A DNA stretch of 64,000 nt, from contig JAHDIP010000003.1 of the NCBI GenBank assembly GCA_020630735.1, positions 1-64,000 of the forward strand, read 5' to 3'. The notes beneath the pieces are model-generated. The model ran no database searches and was not told the DNA's origin. It was given only the letters and a program-made list of their open reading frames with translations. A program made the position numbers and the translations under genes. The stretch is from Saprospiraceae bacterium (GTDB lineage: Bacteria > Bacteroidota > Bacteroidia > Chitinophagales > Saprospiraceae). How positions within the stretch are numbered: the first letter of the stretch is position 1; each line of letters begins with the position of its first letter. Shown one piece after another: positions 37,666 through 46,550 of the stretch.

Positions 37666-38094
37666 ATGGAAACCATTATAGAGACAATAGCAGACTTAGA
37701 GTCACTTGTAGAAAAATTGCTAGCCTATGCTAATGGGCGTAAAAAAATGCTTTTCTATGGCGAAATAGGAGCAGGAAAAACAACCTTTATTCAGGCATTT
37801 TGCCGTCATTTTACCGTTAACGAATCTGTTACAAGTCCCACGTATTCATTGATAAATGAGTACAGCTATTTAGATGAAAAAACAAATAAAGAAGCATTTA
37901 TCTATCACATGGATCTCTATCGGCTAAAGGAAGAGAGAGAAGCACTAGATATAGGTATAGAAGATTATTTGTACAATTCAGCCTACTGCCTCATCGAATG
38001 GCCTGAAGTAATAGAGCATTTACTTCCTGAAGAAGCAGTTAAAATAAAAGTCGAAATACTTGAAAATTCAGCAAGAAAAGTTATATTTTTGTGA
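37666..38094 (+). CDS. tsaE: tRNA threonylcarbamoyladenosine biosynthesis ATPase TsaE
   Basis: 142 residues, the family's usual size. Walker A is GEIGAGKTTF near residue 31, followed by TSPTYSLINEY (switch region), HMDLYRL and LIEWPEVIEHLLP, the standard TsaE motif set. TsaE works with TsaB and TsaD in the cytoplasm to make the t6A modification at position 37 of ANN-decoding tRNAs. The gene is essential in most bacteria. Alanine dehydrogenase follows after a 195-bp gap that can fold into a pseudoknot. Confidence 0.92.
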   Translation: METIIETIADLESLVEKLLAYANGRKKMLFYGEIGAGKTTFIQAFCRHFTVNESVTSPTYSLINEYSYLDEKTNKEAFIYHMDLYRLKEEREALDIGIEDYLYNSAYCLIEWPEVIEHLLPEEAVKIKVEILENSARKVIFL

Positions 38095-38132
38095 ACTTAT
38101 GTTAGAAACAATCCAAATCTTTGATTTTCTGA

Positions 38133-38200
38133 CAGATAACTTGTATTATTATAGGATAATCCTGCGACAAAACGGATGATTGTTATCTGAATTGGGCAGG
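38133..38200 (+). other. Possible pseudoknotted leader upstream of alanine dehydrogenase
   Basis: CAGATAAC (38133-38140) pairs with GTTATCTG (38182-38189), while CCTGC (38161-38165) pairs with GCAGG (38196-38200). The pairs interleave as in an H-type pseudoknot, and a T-rich run follows. It lies 90 bp before ATG 38290. It could be a terminator of tsaE or a leader RNA of the dehydrogenase gene; no known riboswitch is recognised. Confidence 0.3.
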
Positions 38201-38289
38201 TTTTTATTTTTTAATAACAAACTACAATAACCTAACAATAATTATAGATCTATATTGTAGTGTTAAAAGTTTATTGGCAAAGCAACCGT

Positions 38290-39519
38290 ATGAGTGACAA
38301 GAAGAAGCGAATTCCAATTCCTAAGGTCTTTACTGAAGGCCAGTACCAAACTCAAGTTGAAATGCTGCAAGTGCAGCGCAAGCCTAACAAGCTTTATATA
38401 GGCATTCCAAAAGAAACGACTTTACAGGAAAACAGAGTAGCATTAGTACCATCTGCTGTTGCTTCTCTTATTGGTCATGGTCATCGTGTAGTAGTGGAAA
38501 AAGAAGCTGGAAAAAAAGCTAACTATACCGACCATAGATATTCAGAAGTGGGTGCTGATATTGCTTATAGCAAGGAACAAGTTTACAAAGCAGATATTAT
38601 TATAAAGGTAGCTCCTCCGACATTAGAAGAACTAGATCACTTTAGACCTAATCAAATTCTAATTTCGCCTCTACACATACCAATCATAACGGCGGAGTAT
38701 ATCAATCGCCTTCGTCAAAAAAGAGTCATTGCCTTAGCAATGGAATATATCAAAGACGAAATCGGTACATTCCCTATTGTTCGTATTATGAGCGAAATGG
38801 CAGGGCTTAGTTCTATGCTTACTGCTGCCGAATTGATGACAAGTTCTAGTGGTGGAAAAGGTGTTTTGCTTGGTGGAATTTCAGGAGTCCCTTCAGCAAA
38901 AGTCGTAATATTAGGTGCTGGTGTCGTTGCTGAATTTGCAACAAGAACAGCTATAGGTCTTGGTGCTGATATTCGTGTTTTTGATAATAATATTTATAAA
39001 TTAATGCGACTTCAAAACCAAGTAGGTCGTCAGTTAAATACATCTTCACTCAATCCTATCCAACTCAAAAAAGAGTTATTAAATGCAGATGTTGTTATTG
39101 GTGCCATACATTCTCAAAGTGGTCGTGCTCCAATTTTAGTTAGCGAAGACATCGTTTCAGAAATGAAGCCAGGTGCTGTTATTATTGATGTAAGTATCGA
39201 TCAAGGTGGTTGTTTCGAAACGTCGGAAGTAACCACACACGACCGACCAACTTTTGTCAAATACGATGTTATACATTATTGTGTACCTAATATCGCATCT
39301 AGAGTAGCTCGTACAGCATCTATTGCCGTTAGTAACATTCTTACACCGATTTTATTAAAAGCAAGTGATACAGGAAGTATTCAAAACTTAATTCACGAAG
39401 ACTTAGGCTTGCGAAATGGCGTTTATACCTACAAAGGTTGTTTAACAAACGAATACCTAGGGCGTCGTTTCAAAATCAAATCCACTAGCTTAGATTTATT
39501 AATCACATCTAACTTATAA
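38290..39519 (+). CDS. Alanine dehydrogenase
   Basis: 409 residues from ATG 38290; GTG 38260 would add ten residues. AlaDh/PNT family: IGIPKETTLQENRVALVPSAV, VVVEKEAGKKANYTDHRY, an NAD-binding Rossmann segment (VVILGAGVVAEFATRTAIGLGADIRVFD), then VIIDVSIDQGGCFETS and a CVPNIASRVARTASIA-type end. It interconverts L-alanine and pyruvate with NADH and ammonia in the cytoplasm. It is longer than classical Ald (about 370) by an N-terminal 35-residue extension and altered ends. The related transhydrogenase alpha subunit would have a membrane part or partner, neither of which is here. Confidence 0.83.
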   Translation: MSDKKKRIPIPKVFTEGQYQTQVEMLQVQRKPNKLYIGIPKETTLQENRVALVPSAVASLIGHGHRVVVEKEAGKKANYTDHRYSEVGADIAYSKEQVYKADIIIKVAPPTLEELDHFRPNQILISPLHIPIITAEYINRLRQKRVIALAMEYIKDEIGTFPIVRIMSEMAGLSSMLTAAELMTSSSGGKGVLLGGISGVPSAKVVILGAGVVAEFATRTAIGLGADIRVFDNNIYKLMRLQNQVGRQLNTSSLNPIQLKKELLNADVVIGAIHSQSGRAPILVSEDIVSEMKPGAVIIDVSIDQGGCFETSEVTTHDRPTFVKYDVIHYCVPNIASRVARTASIAVSNILTPILLKASDTGSIQNLIHEDLGLRNGVYTYKGCLTNEYLGRRFKIKSTSLDLLITSNL

Positions 39520-39642
39520 ATTATATTTCTATTCTTTTTGTTATTGCTTTAAAATCGTTTCCTTATTTTTTAGAATATTTGTATCTTTAAGAAGATACTA
39601 ATTATCGTATTACTTAAACAAAGAGCAAAAAACAGCATAGCA

Positions 39643-41838
39643 ATGGAGCGATTGATTCTTTTCTTTTTACTACTTATTTCCACCTCTTTTCTTTCGGCAC
39701 AAGACACCATGCGGGTTACGCATTGTACGGCAATTGCAAAAAATGCTAATGTAGAAAATATTTACATTGACGATTATAATGACAAATGGGTAGCTTCTCA
39801 AGATGGTCTATATAAACTTTATTCTGCCGATAATGCTCAAAAAGCATCTTTAGACAGAGATCAATTTTCCTTACTTCGCCAAAAAGATGGAAATGCCTTT
39901 CTCAATCTTGATAAAGAATTATTAAAAAATATTAATCTCGATAACTTAACGACTACCTTTTACGACCAAACCCTAAAAGATTTATGGGTAGGAACAGTCG
40001 ATTCTGGCTTATACCAAATAAAAATAGCGACGGGAAAAATAGAACGTTATCATACAGGAAATTCTAAATTAAAATCGAATAAAATCAATGCTATTCATAT
40101 TGATAAATGGGATAGAAGATGGGTTGCTACCGATGTTGGTATTTGGTACAAGAACGGAAGTAAAGAATCTCTGTATGAGAAAGATTATAGAATGGTAGGT
40201 ATTGCAGAGTTAGGATTTGATGTTTGGTTGATGAGTGTCGAAGGAATTTTATGGAAAGTAAATGATAAAAACAGATGGTTTCCTGGAGATGTTGATCTAA
40301 GTCTAGCCGTCGGAAATATCAAAGATATGGCTTTCGATAAAGAAGGTTACTTGTGGATTGCCTCCGAAGTAATTACTCGCTATGCTATCGTTGAAGACAT
40401 CGTAGAAGTGTTCGAAGAAAAGCACGGATTTACGAGTAAAAATGTAAGTTGTATAGAGGTAGATACTGAAGGGTCAGCTTGGATAGGAACTAAGGATAAA
40501 GGTATTTATAGAATAGAAGGAATGTCTGCTTTAGCCATTACCTGCAAAGTAGAACAAGGCTTAGGTTGTAATGATACCGAAAACAAAGGTGCACTTAAAG
40601 TAGAAGTTGAAGGCGGTCGACCACCATATAAGTATAAGTGGGATAATAAAGCCTGCAAAGGCGAGAATCCTCAAGGACTTGGTGCAGGTTTATATTCTGT
40701 TGTTGTATCTGATGCAACAGGGCAATCAAGAACAGCTAGTGCCGTCATCGAAGATGCAAAAATGGAACTTAAAGCATATATGGATAAGGCGGAAAGTTTG
40801 CCAAATGCCAGTGATGGTGTAGCGAGTATAGATGTAAAAGGTGGTACAGCGGGCTATACCTACCGTTGGGATAATGGTGAAACAACAATTACTGCAACCA
40901 AACTAAGTGGCGGCAAACATAGCGTAACTGTTACTGATAAAATGGATTGTATCGCAAGTACCACTATTGAAATTCCTGCTGGTAAGGAGCCTGAAATTCC
41001 TACCTTGGTCATTAGCGTAAAACAATCTGGAGATTTGAACTGTGCAACAGATAAAGATGGTCAAATAGAGATTAGTGTAGAAGGAGGAAAAGAACCATAT
41101 AAATACCAATGGAGTAACGGGTTAGCAGGTGAAGATAAAATTGAAAATATCGGTGCTGGAAAATACATGGTAACGGTTTCAGATGCTGCAGGTAATCAAG
41201 AAGTTAAAACAATTGAGTTTGAAGCGCCAGAACCACTTATCGCAAAGGCCGTAGAAGACGAACCTGCTACACGAGAAAATGATAAAGATGGAGTTGCCTC
41301 TGTAAGTGTCAAAGGAGGTGCAGGTGATTACTCCTATCTTTGGGATAATGGCGAACGATCTGCTACTGCTTCTCGTCTTGAAATGGGCGATCATACCGTT
41401 ACGATAACAGATAGAAATAAATGTGAAACAACTACAAGTATTTTTGTCGATAAACGGATTATTCCAGCCCTTACTGTCAAGACATTAAGTGAAGGCCAAA
41501 CCATTCGATTGGATCAATTATTCTTCGAAGCCGATAGTACACAGGTGTTGACTGCATCGGAACCAATGTTGAAAGAAGTAGTTCGCTTCTTAAAGAAAAA
41601 TCCTAACGTGGCTATCGAAGTAGGAGGACATACAAATAATATTCCAAAGCATGAATATTGTGATCGTTTATCTTCTGCTCGTGCCAAAGCTGTAGCTGAT
41701 TTTTTGACTGACTATGGTGTAGATGGCAGTCGTGTTTTCTACAAAGGCTATGGCAAACGTAAACCGATATCAGATAACCGTACCGCCGCCGGACGGAAGA
41801 AAAATCAACGGGTGGAGATTAAAATATTAAGTTTGTGA
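39643..41838 (+). CDS. Surface fusion: propeller domain, four SprB-type repeats and OmpA domain
   Basis: 731 residues. After a signal peptide (1-19, ending LSAQ), residues about 30-295 carry Reg_prop strands (VENIYIDDYNDKWVASQDGLYKL, DKWDRRWVATDVGIW, WIGTKDKGIYRI). Four SprB/PKD-like repeats of about 75 residues follow (about 301-605), each with a GG..PYKYKWDN / YTYRWDNGE core ending VTVTD. The C-terminal OmpA-like domain (about 620-731) has FFEADSTQ, VEVGGHTN-type EVGGHTNNI and LSSARAKAVADFLTDYGVD, and should bind peptidoglycan. The protein is likely in the outer membrane or periplasm; a gliding or adhesion role is inferred from the SprB repeats. A strong hairpin follows. Confidence 0.85.
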   Translation: MERLILFFLLLISTSFLSAQDTMRVTHCTAIAKNANVENIYIDDYNDKWVASQDGLYKLYSADNAQKASLDRDQFSLLRQKDGNAFLNLDKELLKNINLDNLTTTFYDQTLKDLWVGTVDSGLYQIKIATGKIERYHTGNSKLKSNKINAIHIDKWDRRWVATDVGIWYKNGSKESLYEKDYRMVGIAELGFDVWLMSVEGILWKVNDKNRWFPGDVDLSLAVGNIKDMAFDKEGYLWIASEVITRYAIVEDIVEVFEEKHGFTSKNVSCIEVDTEGSAWIGTKDKGIYRIEGMSALAITCKVEQGLGCNDTENKGALKVEVEGGRPPYKYKWDNKACKGENPQGLGAGLYSVVVSDATGQSRTASAVIEDAKMELKAYMDKAESLPNASDGVASIDVKGGTAGYTYRWDNGETTITATKLSGGKHSVTVTDKMDCIASTTIEIPAGKEPEIPTLVISVKQSGDLNCATDKDGQIEISVEGGKEPYKYQWSNGLAGEDKIENIGAGKYMVTVSDAAGNQEVKTIEFEAPEPLIAKAVEDEPATRENDKDGVASVSVKGGAGDYSYLWDNGERSATASRLEMGDHTVTITDRNKCETTTSIFVDKRIIPALTVKTLSEGQTIRLDQLFFEADSTQVLTASEPMLKEVVRFLKKNPNVAIEVGGHTNNIPKHEYCDRLSSARAKAVADFLTDYGVDGSRVFYKGYGKRKPISDNRTAAGRKKNQRVEIKILSL

Positions 41839-41863
41839 CGTAACAGTTGTACCTTAAAGAACT

Positions 41864-41905
41864 AAAAAAATGGAAAATCAGTATCAATTGGTTTTCCATT
41901 TTTTG
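41864..41905 (+). terminator. Terminator after the propeller-SprB-OmpA gene
   Basis: AAATGGAAAA (41868-41877) and TTTTCCATTT (41892-41901) pair perfectly with a 14-nt loop and flanking A and T tracts. Confidence 0.85.
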
Positions 41906-42042
41906 ATGAAAAGATCGACTAAAATCTCATTTCGCAGTTAATTGAGTAGTTTTTATGCAACTTCTTTGTATAATAATTAAGGAATAAAGATTATATGTTG
42001 TAATTTTAAAAAAATGAAAACAAATTTTTAGATTGCAAGCGT

Positions 42043-44349
42043 ATGGGAAAAAAGAAAAAGCTACTCAACGATAAGGAAATCCAGCAAATCGAAAACGAAC
42101 ACCTGTTCGAACGTCGCCAAAAATTATATGGCAATAAAGATGCTGCCTGTCTGGATAAAACACGCTTTGGTATCGCTATGTCAGGTGGCGGTATTCGTTC
42201 AGCTACTATCAATTTGGGCATACTCAAAACACTTAATAAATTTGGTGTATTGAAACGAGCAGACTATATCTCTACCGTGTCTGGCGGAGGCTATACTGGT
42301 GCGTATATTCAAGCGATGTTAAAAAATGAAGGAGATACTAAAAAGTTATTTGCTGAAAAAGACATCGACTATATGCGCTCAAGAGGAGAGTATATGGTGC
42401 CTGGTACTGGCTGGAGAAAGATGTGGAGTCAACTGCTTTTACTAATAGGTTTTATCATTAGTTTATTGATGAGTTGGATTAGTCCGATGATTGTAATTCT
42501 TCTTTTCTATGGAGCCTACCATATGATTAGTACGATCTTAAATATCAATAGTAGTCTAGGAGAAAGCATTTTGTCTAGCATGTATTTTTGGGGCTTTGTT
42601 ATTATGATGGGGACCTTTACTTTGCACTTTTTTGGTAATGTCTGGAAAAATTTTGACCTCCATATTTCTGCATGGTTCAATCGAATAGAAGCGGCTCTTA
42701 TCGGAATAGGTATTGCGGTTTTTCTAGCAATGCTTGTAGCGAATCTTAATGTCGAAAGTTTTAATTTTGATATCAATCCTTATCACTTTCTAGTTGCTTT
42801 AGGCCTAATTTTTTTAGGTTTTTTTACCAATCCAAATGCGACTAGTTTTCATCGTTATTATCGCAAACAATTGGCAGATGCTTTTTTACATCATGCCGAT
42901 GGGTATAAAAATGTTGCCCTAAAAGATTTGTTTAATACCAAAAGTACGAAGGTGAATGATTACCTAGCACCTTATCCGATCATCAATACTTGTTTGAATT
43001 TGCAAGGAACAAATGATGACAAATTTAAAGGTGCTAAGGCGAATGATTACTTTATGTTGTCACCATTATTTTGTGGTTCAAAATTAACAGGCTATGTTTC
43101 TACTGCTGATACCCAAAACTATAAACAGATGACCTTGCCAGCTGCTGTTACGATTTCAGCAGCAGCGGTAAACCCTGGAATGGGAAATTATTCGAATAAA
43201 CTATTGAGTATTTTTACAACTATCTTTAATGCACGACTAGGATTTTGGACATTAAATCCATTGCGTAAAGACAAGGTGAAACCATATATCTGGTGGCCTC
43301 AATATTTTTTCTACGAGTTGTTTTCAAAAATTGGAACAGACAACGATATGCTCAATATTTCGGATGGCGGTCATATCGAAAACTTAGGAGTGTATGAATT
43401 GCTCCGTCGAAACTGTAAATTGATTATTTCAGTAGATGCAGGTGCCGATCCTTCTTTTGATTTTGCTGATTTAGAAAACCTCACCGTTCGTGCAAGAAAC
43501 GAATTAGGACTAGATATTCGTTTCCGTGAAGATCAAGTGCCAGAAGATATTATTCGTCCTCGGCCTTCTCATGGCTATTCCGAAAAACGTTTTGCGATCG
43601 CTGATGTTTACCAACTTTGGGAAGAAATAGAAATAGAATATGGCGATAACGATAAGCTGATCGTATTGATTAATTATGGTGTAATTGACGATGAAGAAGA
43701 CCAAGAGCAAACAACGAAACGAATCATGGCGGCTGTTGAAAAAACGATTGAACAAGAAGTGGAGGAGGCCGAGACAGTAAAAGAAATAATGGAAGAATAC
43801 ATCGAATGGATCGTTGCCGAAAAAGTAGAACAACGAATGAAGGTGAGCACCTTAGTTTATGTCAAATCATCAGTTACTGCACCAGAAGGTAAACCATTTA
43901 TTTTTGATAAAGATAGTTTGGAATACGGTACCTATAAATATAAAATTTATCATCCATCTTTTCCTCACGAACCAACTTCTGATCAGTTTTTCGATCCGAT
44001 TCAGTGGGAGTCTTACTTTAAGCTAGGACAATTTATCGGGGCAGAGGTAGTAGGCGATGATGCATTAGATGCCTTCTACGAAAAAGAAGAAAATTTAAAA
44101 CAAATCGCAATCGAAGAATTAATGGATCACTTCGATTATGGTGTGCCAATATTTGAAGATACCGACTCTGGATTTGAAACCTACAAACCCGACGAAAGTA
44201 CACTGGAAACATTTAATCCCAAAGCGGGTACTACTGTTCCTGAAATGGGCGAGCCTACCGCCAAACCTAAAGCCATTAAAGATGAAACGGAAGAAGGAAA
44301 AGATGTAGATAAAGTAGCAGTAGGAGAAGAAGTACGTTACAAAATGTAG
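42043..44349 (+). CDS. Patatin-like phospholipase with internal membrane segments
   Basis: 768 residues. The oxyanion motif GGGIRSA (about 47) and a nucleophile elbow STVSGGGY (Ser80; the leading Gly of GxSxG is Thr) begin the domain. About four hydrophobic helices (130-255) interrupt it, and it resumes with the catalytic Asp441 in DGGHIENLGVYELLRR. This is the large patatin subtype that carries membrane helices between the two halves of the active site. It should hydrolyse acyl chains from membrane lipids. The last 150 residues are acidic with an extended tail (about 700-768). There is no signal peptide, so the site is probably the inner membrane. The drug/metabolite transporter follows after 28 bp. 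Confidence 0.83.
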   Translation: MGKKKKLLNDKEIQQIENEHLFERRQKLYGNKDAACLDKTRFGIAMSGGGIRSATINLGILKTLNKFGVLKRADYISTVSGGGYTGAYIQAMLKNEGDTKKLFAEKDIDYMRSRGEYMVPGTGWRKMWSQLLLLIGFIISLLMSWISPMIVILLFYGAYHMISTILNINSSLGESILSSMYFWGFVIMMGTFTLHFFGNVWKNFDLHISAWFNRIEAALIGIGIAVFLAMLVANLNVESFNFDINPYHFLVALGLIFLGFFTNPNATSFHRYYRKQLADAFLHHADGYKNVALKDLFNTKSTKVNDYLAPYPIINTCLNLQGTNDDKFKGAKANDYFMLSPLFCGSKLTGYVSTADTQNYKQMTLPAAVTISAAAVNPGMGNYSNKLLSIFTTIFNARLGFWTLNPLRKDKVKPYIWWPQYFFYELFSKIGTDNDMLNISDGGHIENLGVYELLRRNCKLIISVDAGADPSFDFADLENLTVRARNELGLDIRFREDQVPEDIIRPRPSHGYSEKRFAIADVYQLWEEIEIEYGDNDKLIVLINYGVIDDEEDQEQTTKRIMAAVEKTIEQEVEEAETVKEIMEEYIEWIVAEKVEQRMKVSTLVYVKSSVTAPEGKPFIFDKDSLEYGTYKYKIYHPSFPHEPTSDQFFDPIQWESYFKLGQFIGAEVVGDDALDAFYEKEENLKQIAIEELMDHFDYGVPIFEDTDSGFETYKPDESTLETFNPKAGTTVPEMGEPTAKPKAIKDETEEGKDVDKVAVGEEVRYKM

Positions 44350-44377
44350 TAGAGCGAATTAAAATGTTTGAGTATAG

Positions 44378-45220
44378 ATGGGACAAAAGGCGATTTATGC
44401 TGTAGTACTTGCTGCCGTAATTGCAGGAACGAATGGTTTGATGATTAAGTACATGACAAGCATGACGCCTACTGCTATTGCTTGGCTTCGAGCAACGATT
44501 CCAGCTACCTTGCTTACTATTTGGATGCTGAAAAATAAGATTCAATTTTTTAGAGGCAATTCCAAAAAAATGTTACTGGCATCGGGCATCAATGCTGCTC
44601 GAATGTATTTTTACCTCATTGCCTTTACCTTTACTTCTATTGGCAATGCCGTTATTATTTTTTACTCTTGGCCTATTTTTGTAGCGATACTAGGCGTCCT
44701 TTTCTTAAAAGAGAAAATGACCAAGTATCAAATTGCCTTATTATTTTTAGCCTTTCTTGGATTGATCATTGCCTATTCTCATAAGACCTTTAGTTTTGAA
44801 GATCGTGACTTTATAGGCATGTTAGCTGCACTTTTATCCGCAATAGGCTATGCGATTACTGTAATCATTTTTAAAACAGAAACGAATAACTATGATAGAA
44901 ATGAAATCATTTTCTATCAAAATTTTGCAGGTGTATTAGTCTTTTTTCCCTTCTTTTTTATGAACGCAGCTACAGCAGAAATATCACATCTTGGTATGGG
45001 TATCGTCTATGGTATTCTGACAGGGATTGTGGTCTACAACTTATTTTTTTATGGACTTAAATACCTGAAAGCAGGTACCGCTTCATCACTTATGTACATG
45101 GAGGTTGTAAGTTCCATTATTTTAGGGATCCTTGTTTTAAACGAATCCTTCAATCTGACGATGATAATAGGTGGGAGCTTTATTGTACTTAGTAGTTTTT
45201 TACTCACTCGATCAAAGTAA
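44378..45220 (+). CDS. EamA/DMT-superfamily transporter
   Basis: 280 residues with ten predicted membrane helices in two EamA repeats (about 5-135 and 147-278), each with the usual pattern (AVIAGTNGLMIKYMTSMTPTAIAWLRATIPA near the start; GIVYGILTGIVVYNLFFYGLKYLKAGTASSLMYMEVV near the end). Members export or import amino acids, nucleotides or drugs across the inner membrane. The substrate is not deducible. It lies 28 bp after the patatin gene and is probably co-transcribed. Confidence 0.88.
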   Translation: MGQKAIYAVVLAAVIAGTNGLMIKYMTSMTPTAIAWLRATIPATLLTIWMLKNKIQFFRGNSKKMLLASGINAARMYFYLIAFTFTSIGNAVIIFYSWPIFVAILGVLFLKEKMTKYQIALLFLAFLGLIIAYSHKTFSFEDRDFIGMLAALLSAIGYAITVIIFKTETNNYDRNEIIFYQNFAGVLVFFPFFFMNAATAEISHLGMGIVYGILTGIVVYNLFFYGLKYLKAGTASSLMYMEVVSSIILGILVLNESFNLTMIIGGSFIVLSSFLLTRSK

Positions 45221-45348
45221 ATAATTTATCCTTTTAGACCTTTCAGGCCAACTCTAGTAAATTACAAATTTCTTTCTTAAAAAAATCTCAAAAAAAAGTT
45301 CTTGAATTAATTCATTGATAATCAATTGTTAACGGTGTTTGAAACTAT

Positions 45349-45410
45349 ATAGTAGTAGGTATAAACTTACTACTATGTATTGCATAGTACTGTATTTTTT
45401 TATACCTTTG
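45349..45410 (+). promoter_or_regulatory. PadR-gene promoter embedded in nested palindromes
   Basis: A -33 TTG (45380-45382), a 20-nt spacer and TACCTTTG (45403-45410) form a good promoter for the PadR gene. Two overlapping palindromes cover its upstream part: ATAGTAGTA (45349-45357) with TACTACTAT (45368-45376), and TACTATG (45371-45377) with CATAGTA (45383-45389). The second is centred on the -33 TTG. PadR regulators usually bind such dyads near their own gene, so autoregulation is likely. Confidence 0.6.
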
Positions 45411-45414
45411 AATT

Positions 45415-45762
45415 ATGAAGTTGGAAAATACAAGGGCGCAAATGAGAAAAGGGGTATTAGAAATGTGCATCTTATCCATCATATCAGAACAGGAAGCATA
45501 TCCATCAGATATCATTAAGAAGTTGAAAGAAGTAGAGTTGATAGTGGTAGAAGGCACATTATATCCCTTACTTACACGCTTAAAAAATGCTGGCTTATTA
45601 CATTATAATTGGAAGGAGTCCACTTCAGGACCTCCCCGAAAGTACTATCACATTACAGAAGAGGGCAAAGCGTTTTTGACAGGATTGATGGGCACTTGGG
45701 AACAATTATTACATGCAGTAACACAGGCAACCAAAAATATAACGGATAAAAAAACGAAGTAA
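45415..45762 (+). CDS. PadR-family transcriptional regulator
   Basis: 115 residues, a minimal PadR winged helix: MRKGVLEMCILSIISEQEAYPSDIIKKL, the VVEGTLYPLLTRLKNAGLL recognition part, GPPRKYYHITEEGKAFL (wing) and a C-terminal dimerisation helix. It is cytoplasmic and commonly represses its own operon. ATG 45415 is 5 nt past the -7 box, so translation may begin on a leaderless mRNA. The PspC gene follows after 98 bp, a pairing seen in many Bacteroidota. A palindromic element begins at its stop codon. Confidence 0.9.
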   Translation: MKLENTRAQMRKGVLEMCILSIISEQEAYPSDIIKKLKEVELIVVEGTLYPLLTRLKNAGLLHYNWKESTSGPPRKYYHITEEGKAFLTGLMGTWEQLLHAVTQATKNITDKKTK

Positions 45763-45820
45763 GGAATGAGTGAAAAATTATCGACTATAGATCGATAACT
45801 TATTATCTGACCATTCCTAT
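45761..45820. repeat. Palindromic intergenic element, short copy (D)
   Basis: The outer ends AGGAATG (45762-45768) and CATTCCT (45812-45818) and the inner stem TTATCGA (45778-45784) / TCGATAA (45792-45798) form one long imperfect hairpin. The ends match those of the copy at 17512-17671. It begins inside the PadR stop codon and separates padR from the PspC gene. Confidence 0.65.
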
Positions 45821-45860
45821 ATAATCCTTTTTTAGCGAAACGGAATAAAATAATTTACCA

Positions 45861-46550
45861 ATGAAGAAGGTATTCAATATTAACTTAGGAGGCTACCCAT
45901 TTACCATTGATGATGATGCATACGAACATCTCAATAGTTATCTGAAAACGATTCATAACCATTTCAAACAATCGGAAGGGTACGAAGAAATCACTTCGGA
46001 TATCGAAGGGCGAATGGCAGAGCTTTTTGAAGAACGCTTAGAAGGGCGTACCATTATTACGATGAAAGATGTAAATGCGGCAATCTCAATAATGGGAACA
46101 CCTGAAGATTTTGGTGCCGAGCCTATTGCTGAAGAAGTGAATAATGATACCGAAAAAATAAAAGAGACAAAAAAAGGCAAACGTTTATATCGAAATATGG
46201 ATGATGAAGTAGTCTCTGGCGTTTGTTCAGGTATTGCCGCATACTTTGGCGTGAGCGATCCATTATGGATTCGCTTAGTCTTCATTATTTTAGTGGCGAG
46301 TTCTGTAGGTTTTATTATTCCGTTGTATCTTATTCTTTGGGCCGTGTTGCCAAAAGCAGAAACGGCTGCTGACCGATTAGCGATGCAAGGCAAACCAATC
46401 AATGTTTCTAACATTGCTAAAACAGTAGAGGAAGAAGTAGAACATATCTCTGGAAAAATTTCAGAGCTAAGCGAAGAATTTAAGTCAAAAAAAAAAGTTT
46501 TGGCGGAACTAAAGGAAAAAACGCCCTTTCCAAAGGGGTATCTTTCTTAG
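45861..46550 (+). CDS. PspC-domain protein, N-terminal part (before a frameshift)
   Basis: 229 residues as read. The first 95 are an N-terminal domain usual for Bacteroidota PspC proteins (MKKVFNINLGGYPFTIDDDAY, SDIEGRMAELFEERL, VNAAISIMGTPEDFG). The PspC domain (about 110-172) has LYRNMDDEVVSGVCSGIAAYFG, DPLWIRLVFI and a membrane helix. At an A10 run (46487-46496) the frame should move by -1; without that the product ends after a few unrelated residues (PFPKGYLS). With the shift it continues into the membrane and C-terminal part at 46496-48004. PspC proteins are linked to envelope stress; the role here is inference. Confidence 0.8.
   Translation: MKKVFNINLGGYPFTIDDDAYEHLNSYLKTIHNHFKQSEGYEEITSDIEGRMAELFEERLEGRTIITMKDVNAAISIMGTPEDFGAEPIAEEVNNDTEKIKETKKGKRLYRNMDDEVVSGVCSGIAAYFGVSDPLWIRLVFIILVASSVGFIIPLYLILWAVLPKAETAADRLAMQGKPINVSNIAKTVEEEVEHISGKISELSEEFKSKKKVLAELKEKTPFPKGYLS
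46487..46496 (+). other. A10 homopolymer at the frameshift of the PspC gene
   Basis: Ten consecutive A residues contain the slippery motif A-AAA-AAA followed by G. The upstream frame and the downstream coding frame differ by -1, so re-reading one A, or one extra A in the DNA, would restore a single open reading frame of about 715 codons. Confidence 0.75.

Noticed and set aside
46524-46537. Hairpin CCCTT/AAGGG as stimulator of programmed frameshifting
   Set aside because: It lies 27 nt past the A10 run, too far for a typical -1 frameshift stimulator, and is only 5 bp.
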